Shown one piece after another: positions 7,748 through 17,205 of a stretch of 64,000 nt of DNA (positions are counted from its first letter, which is position 1; every line of letters begins with the position of its first letter). The notes under the pieces were generated by a model that was not told where the DNA came from, did not search any database, and saw only the letters and a list, made by a program, of their open reading frames with translations. Source of the stretch: Fischerella sp. PCC 9605 (lineage in GTDB: Bacteria > Cyanobacteriota > Cyanobacteriia > Cyanobacteriales > Nostocaceae). The stretch spans positions 366,518-430,517 of the forward strand of contig NZ_KI912148.1 of assembly GCF_000517105.1 (NCBI RefSeq), written 5' to 3'. The position numbers and the translations under genes were made by a program.

Positions 7748-10615
7748 CTAATAATTGTTACTTGCCAACGGTAATAACAAGCGACTAACCACCCGGCTAT
7801 CTGGTAATTGATAGAAATGCAATTCTCCACCAAGTTGATGCATGAGTTTTTGGCAGATCGTCAGATGCAGTCCGGGTAGTTGCTCAAGCCTGGAGGGGGC
7901 AAGTACATCTTTGGGTGTATCTTGATGGAGTTCTATCAGTAACTGAGGTTCAATACTGCCATTATCTGTAATCGAGACTTCTAATAGGCGTTCATCTAAG
8001 CGGCGACACCAGATATCAATTCTGCCCCCACCTGTAGAACGCTGACAGGCAGCAACCAGTAATTCATGCAGAACTAATTCTATTTTGACAACATCGCCAG
8101 CGATCGCCAGCGAAGAGTGAGGCAACAAAGAATAGTTTTTCTCTGACTCTTCACCCTCCTCTTTTTGTCCCAAACCATGCACACCTACCCATAACTTTTG
8201 TTGTTTGAGTAAATTGTCAACTCGTTCGAGTGATCGTTTCAGCAAACTGGCTATAGGAATACTTTCTAAACTCATCTGCAACTGCCACAGTTCGAGTTTT
8301 AACAGTGCCGTCATTGAAGCGGTGGTATTGTCTAACTGTCGCAGCAGTTGCTGATAGCGCATATGAGTAAGTTCATTTGCAGGAATGCCCAAATCGTGCA
8401 TTTGGGTGAGTAGCTGCGTCACAGTTCTTTGGATATCCTGTAAACGACGATGTTTGTACCAGTTGAGTTGTTGGAGTTCTTCTGTTCTAGACTCAAGCAT
8501 TTGAGTAATTTGTAGCCATCGCCGCGACCAAGCTAGTTGGCAAACTAGAGTTTCTGTAGCATTGAGACTATCCTCTGACCATTGACGTTCGTAATGGTCT
8601 GCTATTACCACCACACCTGTAGGTTGATAATCAGCAGTAGTGCGTAATGCCATTACTAAAATTTGACCGATGCCAGCACCATTCAACCATGTCCTAGTTG
8701 TAGGAGGTAAATCATTCACAGTTAGAGGCAAAATACCATCCGTAACTAGTGCCCACTGGATCAAAGCTTCAGTTTGCAGTGGCACTAGTGAGTCCGTGAG
8801 AATCTCAAACTGAGAATTGGCAATAACTCCAGATATAATTTTGGCGATATTCTCTCCAGGTTGCCAGGATAGCATTAGCGTTAGGGAACAATTGAGAAAA
8901 GATGCAATTTGTTCCAGTGCTGTGCGTTCTAGGTGCTTGAGGGTCTGGGTTGCGGCAGTTTGAGATTGTTCCAGGATGCGGAGGCATTGCTGAAAGCTTT
9001 GCAAAATTTTTTGCTGTTGTTCAGTCTGGTAGTGCAACTGCCATTGCCGCATCACTACACCAATTTGTTGACCAACAACCTGTACTAATTCCTTTTCCAA
9101 GGATGTCCAACTGCAATGAGCTTCAGTAGCGATCGCTAACAGGATTTTTGGTGCATTACCAACAGCGCAGTTACTAATTAAAAGCGATCGCACCCCATTG
9201 GCAATGAAAGGAGGACGCCAGTTAAAAAACCGCAAATCTGAATCTAAATTTTCAATTGCTACCGCCTCAGTTGAACGTAGCAGAAGCTGCCAATCTACAT
9301 CTTTAAGAGCATCGAGAGTACATGTTAAAGGGCGGCGATTGTACGGTTGAGTTTGGTAAAAAATTTGATAACTATTCTGGTCGGGGTCGTAATGCAACAA
9401 CAGAAATCGCGTCGCAGCCAAGCGTTGCAAAACTTTTGCGCCACAGTTAGCTAAGATTTCTTGAATATCGCGATCGCTATAAATACCTTGAGCAATTTGA
9501 CCAGTCAGATAAGCATCATCTTGAATTCTTTGGATAGTAGTTTCTGTCTCCTCTAAAGGGGTGATTAAGGAAATTAACCCAGCAGCACTCTTGACAAAAT
9601 TTTTATCAGTCTCAGTCCAAATGCGGGCTTCTGTGTTTTCCACTGCCAGAAAGCCCAGCAGCTCCTTTTGCCAGATGATCGGAGCAGCTAAGAGACTACG
9701 CACGCCCAGACGTTGCAGCAGCGTCACGGTGAAATTGCTCTGTAGGGAACTGCGCCCTTCTCCAATCCAGACAATTTCATTTACCGATAAAGCAATATAA
9801 AAGTCGCTCAATTCATGTACGGTAATTTTCGTTTCTGCTTGCTGACTTTTCTGGAAAAAACTGCTATTGGCATTTCTGTTACTCACCCGTCGCCAAAAGT
9901 AATATCCTTCTCGTTCAAACCAGTAAATATTTGTGTGGGTAGGTAAAACAAATTTATGGGTTGCCTCTACTACAGCTTCTAGCCTTTGCTCTAAGTTATT
10001 GAGAGTTCGTAGATTTTCCAGCAATTTTAATAATGGCTCGTCAAGGCGCTGGGTTTGCTTGTGCTGCAAATCCATTTCCATTTCATGAAGTGCAGCCCCC
10101 AATTCACCTAAAACCATCATCAATCTTGCTCTGGCTTCCCCACTGAGTAAGTAACCCCAGCGTTCATAACCAAGTAGCACCAAGCCCAAACAGCGGTTTT
10201 TGTAGCAAATAGGGACAATAATTGTCCCTTGGATATTGAATTTTTGTGCCAATTGCTGCCATCCTTCAACCCGCATTTCAGATCGCAAATCAGCTACACC
10301 CAAGGGGCGTTGTTCAATCACTACTTGCTCTAATAAATCCCCAGGATTAAGAACCACCCTTTGTTTTAAAAAACTGGTATCATTACTAGGGGTTGTGCCG
10401 CCTTTGCCAAATAACATGTGATTCAGGCGATCGTAAAAGGCAATCCAAATCAGGCTGTAATCAAACTGCTCTTGCAGATAAGAAATTGTGGTAGCAATCA
10501 GAGCATCAACATTATCTTCTTCCCTGAGGCTCTGAAGAATACGCCCCAAGGAAAGGATTTGTTGTTCGGCCGCTGTGAGTTTTTGTGGCTGCCTCATCTG
10601 ATTACCATTAAACAT
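7748..10615 (-). CDS. Multi-GAF protein with degenerate histidine-kinase-like C-terminus
   Basis: Large 955-residue soluble signalling protein. Several GAF-like modules occupy roughly residues 25-180, 205-350, 370-535 and 555-700 (for example LLEQVVIEQRPLGVADLRS and VRSLLAAPIIWQKELLGFLA). A coiled helical stretch around 720-800 resembles a dimerisation region without a clear H-box. The last 150 residues resemble a HATPase domain, but key motifs are degraded: the N-box reads HELLVAACQRS, the G1 box ITDNGSI and the G2 box LPGLHLTICQKL. ATP binding is therefore doubtful. A short low-complexity insertion (GQKEEGEESEKN, near residue 823) splits this region. Start ATG at 10615; an upstream in-frame choice is not evident. 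Confidence 0.75.
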   Translation of the reverse strand: MFNGNQMRQPQKLTAAEQQILSLGRILQSLREEDNVDALIATTISYLQEQFDYSLIWIAFYDRLNHMLFGKGGTTPSNDTSFLKQRVVLNPGDLLEQVVIEQRPLGVADLRSEMRVEGWQQLAQKFNIQGTIIVPICYKNRCLGLVLLGYERWGYLLSGEARARLMMVLGELGAALHEMEMDLQHKQTQRLDEPLLKLLENLRTLNNLEQRLEAVVEATHKFVLPTHTNIYWFEREGYYFWRRVSNRNANSSFFQKSQQAETKITVHELSDFYIALSVNEIVWIGEGRSSLQSNFTVTLLQRLGVRSLLAAPIIWQKELLGFLAVENTEARIWTETDKNFVKSAAGLISLITPLEETETTIQRIQDDAYLTGQIAQGIYSDRDIQEILANCGAKVLQRLAATRFLLLHYDPDQNSYQIFYQTQPYNRRPLTCTLDALKDVDWQLLLRSTEAVAIENLDSDLRFFNWRPPFIANGVRSLLISNCAVGNAPKILLAIATEAHCSWTSLEKELVQVVGQQIGVVMRQWQLHYQTEQQQKILQSFQQCLRILEQSQTAATQTLKHLERTALEQIASFLNCSLTLMLSWQPGENIAKIISGVIANSQFEILTDSLVPLQTEALIQWALVTDGILPLTVNDLPPTTRTWLNGAGIGQILVMALRTTADYQPTGVVVIADHYERQWSEDSLNATETLVCQLAWSRRWLQITQMLESRTEELQQLNWYKHRRLQDIQRTVTQLLTQMHDLGIPANELTHMRYQQLLRQLDNTTASMTALLKLELWQLQMSLESIPIASLLKRSLERVDNLLKQQKLWVGVHGLGQKEEGEESEKNYSLLPHSSLAIAGDVVKIELVLHELLVAACQRSTGGGRIDIWCRRLDERLLEVSITDNGSIEPQLLIELHQDTPKDVLAPSRLEQLPGLHLTICQKLMHQLGGELHFYQLPDSRVVSRLLLPLASNNY

Positions 10616-11025
10616 AGCTTGTTAATATTTGACACTCTGTCCTCTAAAATTTGACAGATTCTTGGTATCACTAGACTTCTTGCAGAAGTCGGGGAAAGGG
10701 TAGTTTTAACCTTCATGCCCTTTTTTATAAGATGCCCAGAATAACACTCGAACTAAATATGACTATGGTGCTTAATCTCGAATTTTGATAGACGTGACTA
10801 ACGATTTACGCCTAATGTGAATTAGCTCTCAGTCTCAGTCGGTAATGGCTAATAGGTACTAGGTACTAGGGACAGGGGACAGGGGACTAGGTAGGAGATG
10901 AGAATTTTCTCCCAATCACCAATCACCAATCTTATCTATGTTTATCTGTGGTCGATTTCCAAAAAATAATTTTTGCCGTAGTTTTAATTCACATCAGGCC
11001 TGACTTCTACGATATGTTAGAAAAA
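10616..11025. other. Divergent intergenic region upstream of pyrD
   Basis: Holds STRR-like units around 10851-10935 (TACTAGG, ACAGGGG, CAATCAC). It separates the divergent GAF-protein and pyrD genes. No promoter could be assigned with confidence. Confidence 0.5.
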
Positions 11026-12165
11026 ATGGATATTTATCAAGCTTTAATTCGTCCCTTCTTATTCAATTTGCTTAACGCAGATCCGGAGTGGCTGCACTCT
11101 TCAACGATTCGCAGTCTTAGTTGGCTGGCAAACAATAGCAGTCCCGGCGCTAGCTGGGCAGCCAAACGCCTACAGCAGTCGCTGTGTCTTGCTGATAAAC
11201 GCCTAGAACAAAACCTGTTTGGCCTGCACTTCCCCAATCCTGTAGGCTTGGCAGCTGGATTTGATAAAGATGGGGTTGCCACTGATATCTGGTCAAGTCT
11301 AGGTTTTGGCTTTGCAGAAGTGGGAACTGTAACTTTTCACGCCCAGCCAGGCAATCCCCATCCTCGCCTGTTTCGTTTGCCTTTAGACAAAGCCGCTCTC
11401 AATCGCATGGGCTTTAACAATAGCGGTGCAGCAACAATGGCGGCGCGATTAGCAGAACGTAAGCAACAATTTGCTCCTACAATACCTATAGGTATAAATC
11501 TGGGTAAATCTAAGGTAACACCCCTAGAAGAAGCTGCAAGCGATTATCTTAATAGTTTTCGCTTACTCAAGCATCTGGGAGACTACTTTGTTGTTAACGT
11601 GTCTTCTCCCAATACACCTGGGTTGCGATCGCTCCAAGATGCAACCATGCTTAGTTCGATCTTGGAGGCACTGCAACAAGAAAATACAACACAAAAGCCT
11701 ATTTTTGTCAAGATAGCGCCTGATTTGGAATGGGAAGCGATCGCTGACATTATTTGCTTGATAAAAACCTATCTACTGGCGGGAATTATTGCCACTAATA
11801 CCACTATCCGTCGCGATGGATTGAAAACACGGGTGATTGCCAAAACAGGCAAGTCACCGCAAGAAGAAACTGGTGGAATTAGTGGTGCGCCACTGCGCGA
11901 TCGCTCCACAGATATTATTAGGTTTATTTGGCAGCAAACACAAGGACAAATGCCGATTATTGGCGTTGGTGGCATTTTTACCCCCGAAGATGCCTGGGAG
12001 AAGATTACTGCTGGTGCTTGCCTTATCCAAGTCTATACAGGCTGGATCTACTCTGGCCCAATGATGGTACGCCGTATTCTCGAAGGCTTGCTTGCTAAGT
12101 TAGAACAAAATGGATTAAATTCTATCTCCGAAGCAGTTGGTTTAGAAGTAAAAAGTAAAAAGTAA
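11026..12165 (+). CDS. pyrD: Dihydroorotate dehydrogenase (quinone), class 2
   Basis: Oxidises dihydroorotate to orotate in pyrimidine synthesis, passing electrons to membrane quinone. Class 2 features are the N-terminal extension [16 protein letters not shown] (membrane-associating helix), [37 protein letters not shown], the active-site segment [24 protein letters not shown], and the FMN-phosphate site [19 protein letters not shown]. The open frame extends to a GTG at 10948, but family members start at MDIYQ, so ATG 11026 (or 11014) is preferred. The gene ends with AAAAAGTAAAAAGTAA, a small tandem repeat coding KSKK. Confidence 0.95.
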   Translation: MDIYQALIRPFLFNLLNADPEWLHSSTIRSLSWLANNSSPGASWAAKRLQQSLCLADKRLEQNLFGLHFPNPVGLAAGFDKDGVATDIWSSLGFGFAEVGTVTFHAQPGNPHPRLFRLPLDKAALNRMGFNNSGAATMAARLAERKQQFAPTIPIGINLGKSKVTPLEEAASDYLNSFRLLKHLGDYFVVNVSSPNTPGLRSLQDATMLSSILEALQQENTTQKPIFVKIAPDLEWEAIADIICLIKTYLLAGIIATNTTIRRDGLKTRVIAKTGKSPQEETGGISGAPLRDRSTDIIRFIWQQTQGQMPIIGVGGIFTPEDAWEKITAGACLIQVYTGWIYSGPMMVRRILEGLLAKLEQNGLNSISEAVGLEVKSKK

Positions 12166-12205
12166 AAACAAAACAATCAAAGTTGTTTCTTTTGCTTTTT
12201 GACCT

Positions 12206-12946
12206 TTAACTTTTACCTTCTTCTAGAGGAAAAAACTCCTTTGTTTTTGGGGAGTATGTCCAGGCGATGCCATCTGGATCTCTGCTACGACTCCACTCAG
12301 GAAAATCTGGATCGTCTCGCCGTTTGTATACCGTGCTGGAATAGACATTGAGACGCTTTGCAAGCTCAGATTGAATCAGAGAGCCAAAAATCAACTGTTT
12401 TTCTAGTGGTTTTTTAACTTCCTCCTGATGGGTTTGCGGTAATGTTTCAGTTTCGGGTTCTTTTGGTTCTTCCTGCTGAGGTTTGGGAGGCGGTGGTGCT
12501 AATAAAGGTTCAATGGTTTTGGCAGCATGTTGGGGAGGAAGTTCTTCTACTGGCTCGCTACTGTCAAAGATACTAGCAAGAGTACTAGCAGTCATAAAGT
12601 AATAAACCTTACTGCCTTCCTCAGAGTCAACAATACTGGCACCAAATTCTGACGCTTTTGTATCTAGATAGCGTTTTGCCGTTTCCCCGGAAAAATTACC
12701 CTTAATTGCCAAGTCCATCGGCGTGATTCTGCCTTGAGTTTCCCGAATCAATTGATTAAACATCGGATTCACTTGCAGACACCACTTTTGCCATTGGTAG
12801 CGCTGCCAAATATTCAAACCTATGATGAGCACAATTGCCGCCAGCCAAATTCGCCAGGTAGCAACTAGGAAAATTATCAAAAACGAGATTGGCAAAAGCA
12901 GGACTAGATAACCTTTGCCATAGCCTTCTATTGATTTTTCACTCAT
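12206..12946 (-). CDS. Membrane-anchored protein with C-terminal HTH-like domain
   Basis: I do not recognise a named family. Residues about 10-45 from the ATG form one or two hydrophobic segments (YLVLLLPISFLIIFLVATW, then IWLAAIVLIIGLNIW). A cytoplasmic domain follows, including GRITPMDLAIKGNFSGETAKRYLDTKA, which resembles a winged-helix fold. Next come a Pro/Glu-rich linker (about 140-185) and a C-terminal segment SELAKRLNVYSSTVYKRRDD with DPDFPEWSRSRDPDGIAW, resembling a helix-turn-helix. The frame can start at TTG 12961, but ATG 12946 is more likely. An 11-bp perfect inverted repeat brackets the upstream region (12951-12999). A membrane-tethered regulator is an inference. Confidence 0.6.
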   Translation of the reverse strand: MSEKSIEGYGKGYLVLLLPISFLIIFLVATWRIWLAAIVLIIGLNIWQRYQWQKWCLQVNPMFNQLIRETQGRITPMDLAIKGNFSGETAKRYLDTKASEFGASIVDSEEGSKVYYFMTASTLASIFDSSEPVEELPPQHAAKTIEPLLAPPPPKPQQEEPKEPETETLPQTHQEEVKKPLEKQLIFGSLIQSELAKRLNVYSSTVYKRRDDPDFPEWSRSRDPDGIAWTYSPKTKEFFPLEEGKS

Positions 12947-12950
12947 GCTG

Positions 12951-12999
12951 ATTTTTGCCAAGTGACTATTAGGGGAAATAATATAATCTTGGCAAAAAT
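12951..12999. promoter_or_regulatory. Perfect 11-bp inverted repeat upstream of the HTH-like gene
   Basis: ATTTTTGCCAA (12951-12961) and TTGGCAAAAAT (12989-12999) are exact reverse complements separated by 27 bp, immediately upstream of ATG 12946. A further related copy, TTTGCCAAAAATT, lies at 13028-13040. The arrangement resembles an operator or autoregulatory site; no binding protein is known. Confidence 0.4.
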
Positions 13000-14051
13000 T
13001 TGTGCAAATGTTTGTAGTTTTTGTTTGTTTGCCAAAAATTTTCCAGGCAAAACCGATTCAGGTTAAGGGCTATACCAGGCAAGAAAGGTAACTCCAGAAG
13101 CTACCTGCGACCTATCCTTAGCCATAAAGCGCAAAATCAGGCAAAATTTTTTACTTGAGAAAGTATAGCAAGTAACAATTAGGGTTAATGCTCGAACAGC
13201 ATGGCAAAACTGGAAAAACAAAGTGTTAAGTAATATAAAGCGACACTAGGTGTATTGCGAGCAAATGAACACTACAATCTAGGACAGGTCGGCGCTGTTC
13301 TCAACATCACAATCAAAGAACATCTGCGTAAAGGTCTTATCCATTTGATTGTCTGCGACTTGGATATCATCGCCAAAGGGGTTTGATTTAGAGATGCTGG
13401 CTACTACGGGCGAACTATAAATAAAGACGCGGAGAACAAGAGCACGGAGACATTCTCCGTGTCTGTACTTTTTCATGTCAATTTTTTGCAGGTTAACTTA
13501 GTTCAAAATTCAAAACTTGCTTTCCAGGACAAATAACTTAGGATTTTTGATAAAATTCTTTACCCTTTTAGGGATAAGCCGGTTGAACTCTCGCACCTGC
13601 ATTTATTAATTTTTATTAAAGCTAATAGTAGGCAAATAATACCGAATTTATTTTAAATTATATCCTGAGATTTTTCATATCTATCTACTTAGTTAGACGC
13701 GATCCAAGAAATATTCAGGCTAGTTTTAAAAATGATATTTTGCAGACATTTGCGATTCGAGAAGTGGCATCAAGCCTTTTGTAAGTAGTCAAAAAATAAT
13801 TAGATTTGGGCTTATTTTTAGCTCAAATCTTACTCTTGATTGTTCAATCAGGTAAAGTCATTCCGGCAAGAGTGTATATTTCAAACTGTTTACTTCTTGA
13901 AAAGTTATAAAATATTCTCCATTACTGACGCAAAACTTGGGAAAAACCGCCAGTAAAGGTTAGATATATTTTTGTTTTTCCTAAATGTCTACAAATTCAA
14001 ACAAATACAAAAAAATATTCATCAATAAAAACATTATTGGGAAAACAGAAA
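13000..14051. other. Long A/T-rich intergenic gap
   Basis: About 1 kb without a supported gene. It contains several GGCAAAA/GGCAAGA copies (about 13046, 13077, 13138, 13202), a 19-base hairpin CACGGAGA-CAT-TCTCCGTG at 13443-13461, and a 65-codon minus-strand open frame (13279-13476) of unclear reality. The last 500 bases are A/T-rich leader to the sugar transporter. Confidence 0.5.
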
Positions 14052-15464
14052 ATGACGTTGAGAGAACGAACTATCAGTAGGAAGCAGAATGTTTCCTTTG
14101 TGATTCTGATAGCGGGTGCTGCGGCACTAGGTGGTTTTTTATTTGGTTTTGATACCGCTGTCATTAACGGAGCTGTTTCGGCTTTGAGTCAAGCGTTTAA
14201 TGCCAACAGTGTAATGACAGGCTTTGCAGTATCCTGTGCGTTGTTAGGGTCTGCTTTGGGAGCTTTTGTAGCAGGACCGATCGCAGATAGACAAGGTCGC
14301 CTGAAAACAATGATAATCGCCTCAATTTTATTTACTTTAAGTGCGATCGGTTCAGGAATTGCCTTTACCATTTGGGATTTTATCTTCTGGCGTGCGTTGG
14401 GTGGAATTGCAGTAGGGATGGCGAGTGTAATTGCACCAGCCTACATTGCAGAGGTTGCACCAGCTAACTTACGCGGAAGACTTGGTTCACTACAACAACT
14501 AGCGATTGTAGTAGGTATTTTTATCGCCCTACTTAGCGACTACTTTATTGCGTTGGGTGCAGGGGGTTCCGCAGCAGCACCATTTTGGTTTGGGATTCCG
14601 GCATGGCGTTGGATGTTCTGGACAGAAATCCCTCCAGCAGTTCTTTATGGAGTTTGTGCATTAATAATTCCTGAGTCACCGCGATACTTGGTAGCACAGG
14701 GACGACATCAACAAGCAGCGATTGTTCTAGAAAAAGTTGTTGGGGGTGACGTGCAAGCAAAAGTAGAAGATATTCGCCGGACTGTGTTGACGGAACGCAA
14801 ACCCAAATTCTCCGACCTTTTAAGTCGAAGAGGTGGGTTACTACCAATAGTCTGGATAGGGATGGGGTTGTCTGTACTACAACAGTTTGTTGGTATCAAC
14901 GTTATTTTCTACTACAGCAGTGTGTTGTGGCAGTCAGTAGGATTCTCAGAAAGGAATTCTCTGCTGATTACGGTGATTACCGGAGTTGTCAATATTGTGA
15001 CTACCTTGATTGCGATCGCCACTGTAGATAAATTTGGTCGCAAACCCCTTCTTCTGCTGGGTTCCATCGGCATGACGCTAACACTGGGAACTTTGAGCGT
15101 TGTGTTTGCCAATGCAGCGATTGACCCTGTAACGGGGAATCCTACGCTACCAGGGACATCGGGAATCATTGCACTGCTGGCAGCGAACTTGTATGTTGTG
15201 TTCTTTGGGTTTTCTTGGGGGCCAATTGTTTGGGTGCTATTGGGGGAAATTTTCAATAACAAAATTCGCGCTGCTGCCCTCTCTTTAGCTGCGGCGGTGC
15301 AGTGGATTGCTAACTTTATAGTCTCTACTACATTTCCGCCTTTACTCAAGTATTTTGGTCTAGGTTCTGCCTATGGTCTGTATACAATTGCCGCAGCGAT
15401 TTCTATCTTTTTTGTGGCTTTTTTGATCAGGGAGACCAAGGGGAAAGAATTGGAAGAGATGTAA
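14052..15464 (+). CDS. Sugar porter family MFS transporter
   Basis: Twelve-helix major facilitator of the sugar porter subfamily, probably importing a hexose or similar sugar by proton symport. It has the diagnostic motifs GFDTAVINGA (helix 1), the loop GPIADRQGRLKTM (residues about 82-94), PAYIAEVAPANLRGR, PESPRYLVAQGR after helix 6, GINVIFYYSSVLWQSVGF in helix 7, DKFGRKPLLLLG, and a C-terminal RETKGKELEEM. Length is about 470 residues, typical. The open frame starts at TTG 14037, but the ATG at 14052 (MTLRERT) is the simpler start. Substrate cannot be read from sequence. Confidence 0.9.
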   Translation: MTLRERTISRKQNVSFVILIAGAAALGGFLFGFDTAVINGAVSALSQAFNANSVMTGFAVSCALLGSALGAFVAGPIADRQGRLKTMIIASILFTLSAIGSGIAFTIWDFIFWRALGGIAVGMASVIAPAYIAEVAPANLRGRLGSLQQLAIVVGIFIALLSDYFIALGAGGSAAAPFWFGIPAWRWMFWTEIPPAVLYGVCALIIPESPRYLVAQGRHQQAAIVLEKVVGGDVQAKVEDIRRTVLTERKPKFSDLLSRRGGLLPIVWIGMGLSVLQQFVGINVIFYYSSVLWQSVGFSERNSLLITVITGVVNIVTTLIAIATVDKFGRKPLLLLGSIGMTLTLGTLSVVFANAAIDPVTGNPTLPGTSGIIALLAANLYVVFFGFSWGPIVWVLLGEIFNNKIRAAALSLAAAVQWIANFIVSTTFPPLLKYFGLGSAYGLYTIAAAISIFFVAFLIRETKGKELEEM

Positions 15465-15486
15465 TATCTATGAAGTCTAGATGAAA

Positions 15487-15514
15487 CGCGATCGCTTTTT
15501 TAGAGGCGATCGCG
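15487..15514. repeat. Inverted HIP1 pair hairpin
   Basis: CGCGATCGC (15487-15495) and GCGATCGCG (15506-15514) are exact reverse complements with a 10-base A/T-rich loop, directly after the sugar transporter. It could act as a transcript 3' end, but no T-run follows it on the plus strand. Confidence 0.5.
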
Positions 15515-15564
15515 CAAATTGGCTTACAAACTTTGGGGATAATTCTGAAACCATTATGATGTAG

Positions 15565-15584
15565 AGACGCGAAATTTCGCGTCT
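15565..15584. repeat. Perfect 20-bp palindrome, GTAGAGACG repeat family
   Basis: AGACGCGAAATTTCGCGTCT is self-complementary over 20 bases. It is a shortened member of the family whose 30-bp copies lie at 37392, 39721 and 52191; here the right arm is followed by GGTACA instead of CTACA. Confidence 0.85.
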
Positions 15585-15724
15585 GGTACAAATCCATTCA
15601 CTAGCATCTATGCCCTTAGTATGATTTGCAGGCAGTAGGAAAAGTCAGTATACAAGATAGATGCTGCCATACCTGGGAATAGTGAAGATGAAAGATAAAA
15701 AACTCTTCATACTTCTCAACAGTC

Positions 15725-17074
15725 ATGACATTTGATTACGACCTGTTTGTCATTGGTGCTGGCCCTGGAGGACTGGCAGCAGCCAAAACAGCAGCCGGAT
15801 TTGGTGTCCGCGTTGCGATCGCCGAACAAGAAGCCCTCGGTGGTACTTGTGTAAATCGCGGTTGTGTTCCCAAAAAGCTGATCGTTTACGCCGCAGATTT
15901 CGCCCTCCACAATCAAATGGCGCACAGTTACGGTTGGAGTGACTGCCAAAGGCACTTTGACTGGACGAATTTTATTAAGTCGGTACACCAGCATGTAGAA
16001 GGTATTCACCACTCCTACTTTGAGCAGTTGCAAACCGCTGGAGTTGATCTAATTCGCGGTCATGTCACTTTCAATGATACTCATACAATAAATATTGATG
16101 ATCGCAAAGTAACAGCTGACAAAATTTTAATTTCTGTCGGCGCACGTCCGATGCAGCCATCCATCCCTGGAATAGAATACACCATCACTTCCCGCGAGAT
16201 GTTTCACCTTCCGTATTTGCCAGAACGGCTGGCGATTATTGGCGGTGGCTATATTGGTGTAGAATTCGCCAGCATGATGAATGCTTTGGGGTGTGAAGTC
16301 ACAGTTATTGAAACAGATGAAATGATTTTATCGGGGTTTGATGATGATGTTCGCTCTGGTGTTCAACAGGGCTTGAAAAAACGGGGAATTAAATTTTTCA
16401 CCAACAGCACAGCTAAAGAAATCAAACACTGTGACGAAGAGGGTTTGTTATTAAATGTAACTGGCGATTCTCCAATCAATATTGCAGCCGATACCATCTT
16501 AGTTGCTACAGGTCGTGTTCCCAATACCAAAAATCTTGGTTTGGAAAACGCTGGGGTTGAAGTTGGTGAAAAAGGTGAAATCATAGTTGATGAATATAAT
16601 TGCACTACCCAGAAGAATATTTTTGCTGTGGGTGACTGCACCAATCGCCTGCAATTAACACCTGTTGCTAAGACAGAAGGCACTGCTTTTGTTAAGACAG
16701 TTTTTGGTAACAAGCCCCAAAAAGTGAACTACGATTGTGTGCCATATGCAGTTTTTGCTCGTCCCGAGGCGGCAAGTGCGGGAATGACTGAAGCAAAGGC
16801 ACGAGAAAAATTTGGTGAATCTGTCAAATGCTACTGCGATCGCTTTCAACCGTTATTTTCTCAGTTCAGTAAACAGGATGAGCAAGCTATGCTCAAGTTA
16901 GTTGTAGAAGGCGAATCTGAAAGAATTTTAGGCGCTCATATGGTTGGCGAACACGCTGCTGATATCATTCAAAGTTTAGCCGTGGCGATTCGCAAAGGTA
17001 TTACCAAGCAAGACTTAGATGATGCAATTGGTATTCACCCAACTACAGTAGAAGAATTCCTAGCGTTAAATTAA
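15725..17074 (+). CDS. Glutathione-reductase-like FAD disulfide oxidoreductase, probable NADH-type
   Basis: Pyridine-nucleotide disulfide oxidoreductase, 449 residues. It has an FAD motif VIGAGPGGLAAAKTAA (9-24), redox-active disulfide GGTCVNRGCVPKK with C42 and C47, nucleotide-binding motif IIGGGYIGVEFASMM (about 170-184), second FAD motif NIFAVGDCTN, and C-terminal GIHPTTVEEF with the catalytic His-Glu pair. After the second beta strand of the nucleotide site it reads VIETDEM: an acidic E196 with T197 and D198 replaces the Val-Arg-Lys of NADPH-using glutathione reductases, so NADH preference is predicted. The next gene, 131 bp downstream, is a close paralogue. The natural disulfide substrate is unknown. 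Confidence 0.85.
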   Translation: MTFDYDLFVIGAGPGGLAAAKTAAGFGVRVAIAEQEALGGTCVNRGCVPKKLIVYAADFALHNQMAHSYGWSDCQRHFDWTNFIKSVHQHVEGIHHSYFEQLQTAGVDLIRGHVTFNDTHTINIDDRKVTADKILISVGARPMQPSIPGIEYTITSREMFHLPYLPERLAIIGGGYIGVEFASMMNALGCEVTVIETDEMILSGFDDDVRSGVQQGLKKRGIKFFTNSTAKEIKHCDEEGLLLNVTGDSPINIAADTILVATGRVPNTKNLGLENAGVEVGEKGEIIVDEYNCTTQKNIFAVGDCTNRLQLTPVAKTEGTAFVKTVFGNKPQKVNYDCVPYAVFARPEAASAGMTEAKAREKFGESVKCYCDRFQPLFSQFSKQDEQAMLKLVVEGESERILGAHMVGEHAADIIQSLAVAIRKGITKQDLDDAIGIHPTTVEEFLALN

Positions 17075-17205
17075 ATCAAGGGTAAGACTGACAATAAGAG
17101 AAAAGGTAAAAGTAAAAGGCAGAGGTAAATTCTTCTCCCTTAGCTTCCTTTTCTCCTGCGTAAGTCTACCAAGGTTTAATTGTTGCTAGAGGAACACCAA
17201 ATTTT

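Noticed and set aside
13279-13476. 65-codon minus-strand frame with a part (SKSNPFGDDIQVADNQMDKTF) that reads like protein
   Set aside because: It starts inside a hairpin (CACGGAGA/TCTCCGTG) and no family is recognised; could be a remnant but support is too weak.
13563-13610. Sequence with GGTTGAACTCTCGCACC that briefly resembled a tRNA T-arm
   Set aside because: No matching acceptor stem, anticodon arm or D-arm could be folded around it.
15487-15514. Hairpin after the sugar transporter considered as a Rho-independent terminator
   Set aside because: It is a pair of self-complementary HIP1 octamers and no T-run follows, so it is listed only as a repeat.
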